In this document: piece after piece, positions 61,107 through 64,000 of the stretch
Numbering within the stretch: the stretch's first letter is position 1
Layout of the letters: each line of letters opens with the position of its first letter
NCBI GenBank assembly: GCA_049516155.1
Contig: JBEKTJ010000006.1
Coordinates: 1 to 64,000, forward strand
DNA: 64,000 nt
Direction: 5' to 3'
Source: Bog-159 sp049516155
Lineage (GTDB): Bacteria > Acidobacteriota > Terriglobia > Bryobacterales > Bryobacteraceae
Translations under genes and position numbers: made by a program
The notes under the pieces: generated by a model
What the model was told of the DNA's origin: nothing
The model's database searches: none
What the model saw: the letters and a program-made list of their open reading frames with translations, nothing else

Positions 61107-61362
61107 ATTCAAGAACGAGGATGATGAAAGGGAATTCTGGGCCACTGCGGATTCGACAAAGTACGTGGACTGGTCGTTGGCAAAGCGCACGAAGCTCATT
61201 CATCTCAAGCCGTCCTTGAAGACGATATCCCTTAGGCTGCCCGTTTCCATGATCGAGGATCTCAAGGTGCTGGCGAACCGGCGCGACGTGCCGTACCAGT
61301 CGCTGCTCAAGGTGTTCCTGGCGGAACGCTTGACTCGGGAGCGCCAAGGGCGGTCGGCGTAA
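61075..61362 (+). CDS. BrnA/CopG-like antitoxin
   Basis: A 95-residue protein. It starts inside brnT. Features: IPEFKNEDDEREFWATADST, YVDWSLAKRTKLIHLKPSLK, TISLRLPVSMIEDLKVLANR and VPYQSLLKVFLAERLTRERQ. The second half is a ribbon-helix-helix DNA-binding motif; the first half is the toxin-binding segment found in BrnA and related antitoxins. It likely binds BrnT and represses the operon, perhaps at the palindrome at 60760. Confidence 0.85.
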   Translation: MRNMRKKAIPEFKNEDDEREFWATADSTKYVDWSLAKRTKLIHLKPSLKTISLRLPVSMIEDLKVLANRRDVPYQSLLKVFLAERLTRERQGRSA

Positions 61363-61504
61363 GGCATCACTCGACGTGAAGAGTGGAAGTTGGGACCGCG
61401 CCCGAAGGTAACAGGCACCACCTTGGCAAGCGGCGTCGTTCCGCCCGCCAGCTCTCTGGCGCAGGCTGAGTATTTGTCGTACAATCGACTCTCGGGCTGG
61501 CACA

Positions 61505-62496
61505 TTGACAGAAGACGAGATCGGATATATCAGGACAGCGATAGACCGGGCGATGCTCTCGCGATCAGAAAGCGGTCCGCCGAGACCCAAGGTCGGAGCC
61601 GTGCTGGTGAAGACCGGCAAAGAGATGGGCACTGCATTTCGCGGCGAGTTAGAGCTTGGAGACCACGCGGAGTTCGGCCTACTCGAGCGCAAGCTGAAAC
61701 ATGATGACGTCAGCGGTGGAATCCTCTACACCACGCTGGAGCCATGCACTGTGCGAAGCCCATCGAAGATCCCGTGTGCAGAAAGAATCGTCTCCAGAAG
61801 GCTGCGGCGCGTAGTCATCGGAATGCTCGATCCAAACCAGCTCATTTGCGGCAAAGGCGTTCGATACCTACGCATGCACGGCCTGGAGGTTGATCTTTTT
61901 CCGCCGGACTTTATGGCCACCGTAGAGGATCAAAACCGCGATTTCATTCTGGATCAGGAGCGTCAAGCGGCTTTGGTCGTCGATGCTGGCAAGACAGAAC
62001 TGATGTTCGCAGTCAACCCAAACTTCGAGGACGACTTAACGCGGCTGGACAAGCGGTTCAAGCTGGAATCAATTACAGACCACAACACGGTCTTCATCGT
62101 CGCCGGAGAGACCATCGTTGCCGAACTCCTTGATCGCCATACTTGCGGGCTGTTGAGGTCGGAAATCGACAGGAGAAATGAGGGCCACCCGTTCAAGAGA
62201 GGAATCGTCGTGAGCGCCCAGACATGGCGGAACAGTAATACCTCACAGAAAAGTGCCCAGGGATCAGCATCGGTAGCGGGAAGGCGAACGAGATCAGCGG
62301 CGAATGGCTGGAGACCGCAAGGCAAAAAGGTATCGCAACATTTCCGCTAGCGACCGGCTACGGCCTTTACATGAGCGAGCCTCGCCCTCGCGCCGTATTG
62401 GCCGGACCGTTCGCGCAGGACACCAGGGCTGCCGTTGAATGCTATATTGCCGATCCGCGAGGGTTGCGGGAATTCCTCACGAACTCTTGGCACTGA
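61505..62496 (+). pseudogene. Cytidine-deaminase-like fusion gene with one frameshift
   Basis: Starts at a TTG at 61505. Residues about 1-150 are a zinc deaminase domain: PRPKVGAVLVKTGKEMGTAF, GDHAEFGLLERKL (HAE) and TLEPCTVRSPSKIPCAERIV (PC-x-C zinc site), as in RibD/ComEB-like deaminases. An unrecognised domain follows with NTVFIVAGETIVAELLDRHT and FKRGIVVSAQTW. Frame 1 then loses coding character near 62235; in the next frame the sequence goes on as YLTEKCPGISIGSGKANEIS then LATGYGLYMSEPRPRAVLAG to a TGA at 62496. The total length, 992 bases, fits a single-base loss. The whole product would be about 330 residues. A sequencing error is possible. Confidence 0.72.
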
Positions 62497-62600
62497 CCGT
62501 CGGCGAGATTTGAAGCGGACGCCCGCATGCTACACTCTCCTCTATTCCAACCCCCGCCACCGAACCCCAACTGCGCCGGGAACTGGGTCTGCGCGACCTG

Positions 62601-63878
62601 GTGCTGTTCAATATCGCCGCGGTCATCGGCATCCGATGGCTAGCGGCCGCCGCGCACACCGGACCGGTTTCCATCACGCTGTGGCTGTTGGCCGCGGCCT
62701 TCTTCTTCATTCCTTCGGCGCTGGCCGTGGCTACGTTGTCCGCCAAGTTCCCGGAAGAGGGCGGTATCTACGTCTGGACCAAACAGGGTTTCGGCGACTG
62801 GCACGGCTTTCTGTGCGGCTGGTGCTATTGGCTCAGCAATCTGTTCTATCTCCCCAACCTGCTGCTAGCCGGTGTGGACATGGCAGGCTATGCGCTGGGC
62901 CTCTCCGAAGTCAAGATCTACGTGATTTCCACCTCGCTAGCGATCCTGTGGATTGGACTCGCGACTAACATCTTCGGCCTCTCCATCGCCAAGTGGACCA
63001 ACAATGCCGGCGCGATCGCCACTTACACCTTCGGCGCGCTGCTCGTCATTTTCGGGTTGACGGTATGGATGCGGTCCGGTTCGGCCACACCCATGCAACT
63101 CACTCCGCACTGGGACATGGACAAAGTGAATTTCTGGTCGCAAATCGCCTTCGCGTTCGGCGGCCTGGAATTGGGCGCCATTCTGGGCGGCGAGATTCGC
63201 AACCCCACGCGCAATGTGCCGCGGGCCGCCTGGATCTCCGGCGCCTGCATCGCGGCTTTTTATATCCTCGGCACGTTGTCCCTGATGGTACTGATGCCGC
63301 CCAGCCGCATCAGCATTCTCACCGGCCTGGTGCAAGCCTCCACCGAGGCTGGGGCGCGATTGCACTCCGCGTGGCTGGGACCCGCCATGATCGTGCTGAT
63401 CCTGGCAGGCGTAGCCGGCCAGCTTTGCGCCTGGATCGGGGGCTGCGCGCGCATCCCGTTCGTCATTGGCATCGACCACTATTTTCCGCCCGCGTTCGCG
63501 CGCCTGCATCCGCGTTGGGGCACGCCGCATCTGGCCATTCTGGTGCAAGGGATCGCCTGTACGGTCTTCGTGATCGCGCTACAAGCCGGCGAAAGCCTGC
63601 GGGTCGGCTATCAGTTACTGGTCGATATGACCGTGATTGTCTACTTCATTCCGTTTATTTATATGTTCGGCGCAGCCTGGAAGTATGGACGCAAGTGGAG
63701 CGCCAGTATGGGTATGGTGGTGACGATTGTTTCCATTGCCGTGTCACTCATTCCTCCGGGCGATGTCAGATCCGTATGGTTATTCGAAGTCAAACTGCTG
63801 GCGGGATGCGCCGTGTTGATCGTGACGGCCCGCATGATGTTCAAGTTTGCTTTGCGGCGCCGCTATGCGCCGAGCTAG
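62601..63878 (+). CDS. APC-superfamily amino-acid permease
   Basis: A 425-residue protein from a GTG at 62601 with about 12 membrane segments. It shows LSAKFPEEGGIYVWTKQGFG, GWCYWLSNLFYLPNLLLAGV and FAFGGLELGAILGGEIRNPT, the latter typical of APC/AAT transporters. Coding-like sequence continues upstream in frame (ATEPQLRRELGLRD) to about 62535, where no ATG/GTG/TTG is seen. A nearby ATG at 62527 is out of frame. So the true start may be unusual (ATT at 62544), or the 5' end has a frameshift. Substrate unknown. Confidence 0.82.
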   Translation: MLFNIAAVIGIRWLAAAAHTGPVSITLWLLAAAFFFIPSALAVATLSAKFPEEGGIYVWTKQGFGDWHGFLCGWCYWLSNLFYLPNLLLAGVDMAGYALGLSEVKIYVISTSLAILWIGLATNIFGLSIAKWTNNAGAIATYTFGALLVIFGLTVWMRSGSATPMQLTPHWDMDKVNFWSQIAFAFGGLELGAILGGEIRNPTRNVPRAAWISGACIAAFYILGTLSLMVLMPPSRISILTGLVQASTEAGARLHSAWLGPAMIVLILAGVAGQLCAWIGGCARIPFVIGIDHYFPPAFARLHPRWGTPHLAILVQGIACTVFVIALQAGESLRVGYQLLVDMTVIVYFIPFIYMFGAAWKYGRKWSASMGMVVTIVSIAVSLIPPGDVRSVWLFEVKLLAGCAVLIVTARMMFKFALRRRYAPS

Positions 63879-63898
63879 AAACTTGGACTAAGCGGCGC

Positions 63899-64000
63899 CT
63901 ACACCCACACCTTTTGCACCGGCACTCCCACGCTGCATAGATCGCAATGCTCGGCGTCGGCGTAGTAGCTGGCGTTGAGCTTGGCCAGATAATAGAGCGG
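63899..64000 (-). CDS. PyrE-like phosphoribosyltransferase, C-terminal end (partial)
   Basis: The reverse complement of 64000-63899 is open to a TAG and reads PLYYLAKLNASYYADAEHCD, then LCSVGVPVQKVWV. The terminal C-x-L-C-x-x-G-x-P pattern with hydrophobic flanks is like the C-terminus of orotate phosphoribosyltransferases of several phyla (CPLCxxGxPLxKPG). Only 33 residues are in the window, so the call is tentative. It is convergent with the permease. Confidence 0.5.
   Translation of the reverse strand, partial: PLYYLAKLNASYYADAEHCDLCSVGVPVQKVWV

Overview
The window looks like a chromosomal segment of a high-GC, Gram-negative acidobacterium, most like the Bryobacterales / Candidatus Solibacter group. 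This rests on family content, not on a database search: two orphan MacB/FtsX-type permeases of the acidobacterial ADOP kind, two paired ECF sigma factor / Ser-Thr kinase genes with PD40 propellers, a secreted SBBP-propeller protein, a CHAT/NB-ARC gene, a PEP-CTERM protein and an LptD outer-membrane protein. No rRNA, tRNA or CRISPR array was recognised.

Layout. 1-2.4 kb: end of a trans-sulfuration PLP enzyme overlapping cysS, and a ZIP metal transporter. 2.5-7.0 kb: PAS-LuxR regulator, PEGA-domain protein, large SBBP/DUF11 secreted protein. 7.2-16.9 kb: two sigma/kinase pairs flank a small module of a Flp pilin, a terpenoid-cyclase-type repeat protein and a Tat-exported DUF362 protein. 17-32 kb: an ADOP permease, rhodanese, acyl-CoA synthetase, a small DUF2103-like protein, accC-accB, an M24 peptidase, a lipoprotein, a relic group II intron, a CDF transporter, then a membrane-fusion protein with a second ADOP permease. 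32-46 kb: B12-binding radical SAM enzyme, DUF2934 protein, broken CHAT/NB-ARC gene, PEP-CTERM protein, mfd, SprT-like protein, fabH, decayed DUF1801 gene, a mercuric-reductase-like flavoenzyme, DUF4126, ACT/DUF5612 protein and a Vgb-like propeller. 46-64 kb: lptD back to back with a zinc-ribbon/RDD protein, hicBA, a Baeyer-Villiger-type monooxygenase, an argD-like operon, parDE, an ISL3 fragment, an ArsR-SRPBCC-DUF1801 operon, M1 aminopeptidase, BrnTA-like pair, a frameshifted deaminase fusion, an APC permease and the end of a PyrE-like gene.

How the genes fit together. Housekeeping operons (cysS, accBC, mfd, fabH, lptD, argD-like) are intact. The gaps between them hold decaying accessory DNA: hicA has an in-frame stop, parE has an internal deletion, the CHAT/NB-ARC gene is frameshifted and truncated, a DUF1801 gene is reduced to two ends, and a transposase and an intron survive only as fragments. 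In both hicBA and parDE the toxin is damaged and the antitoxin is intact; BrnTA appears whole. The most unusual protein is the deaminase at 61505-62496, whose C-terminal half I do not recognise and which continues in a shifted frame.
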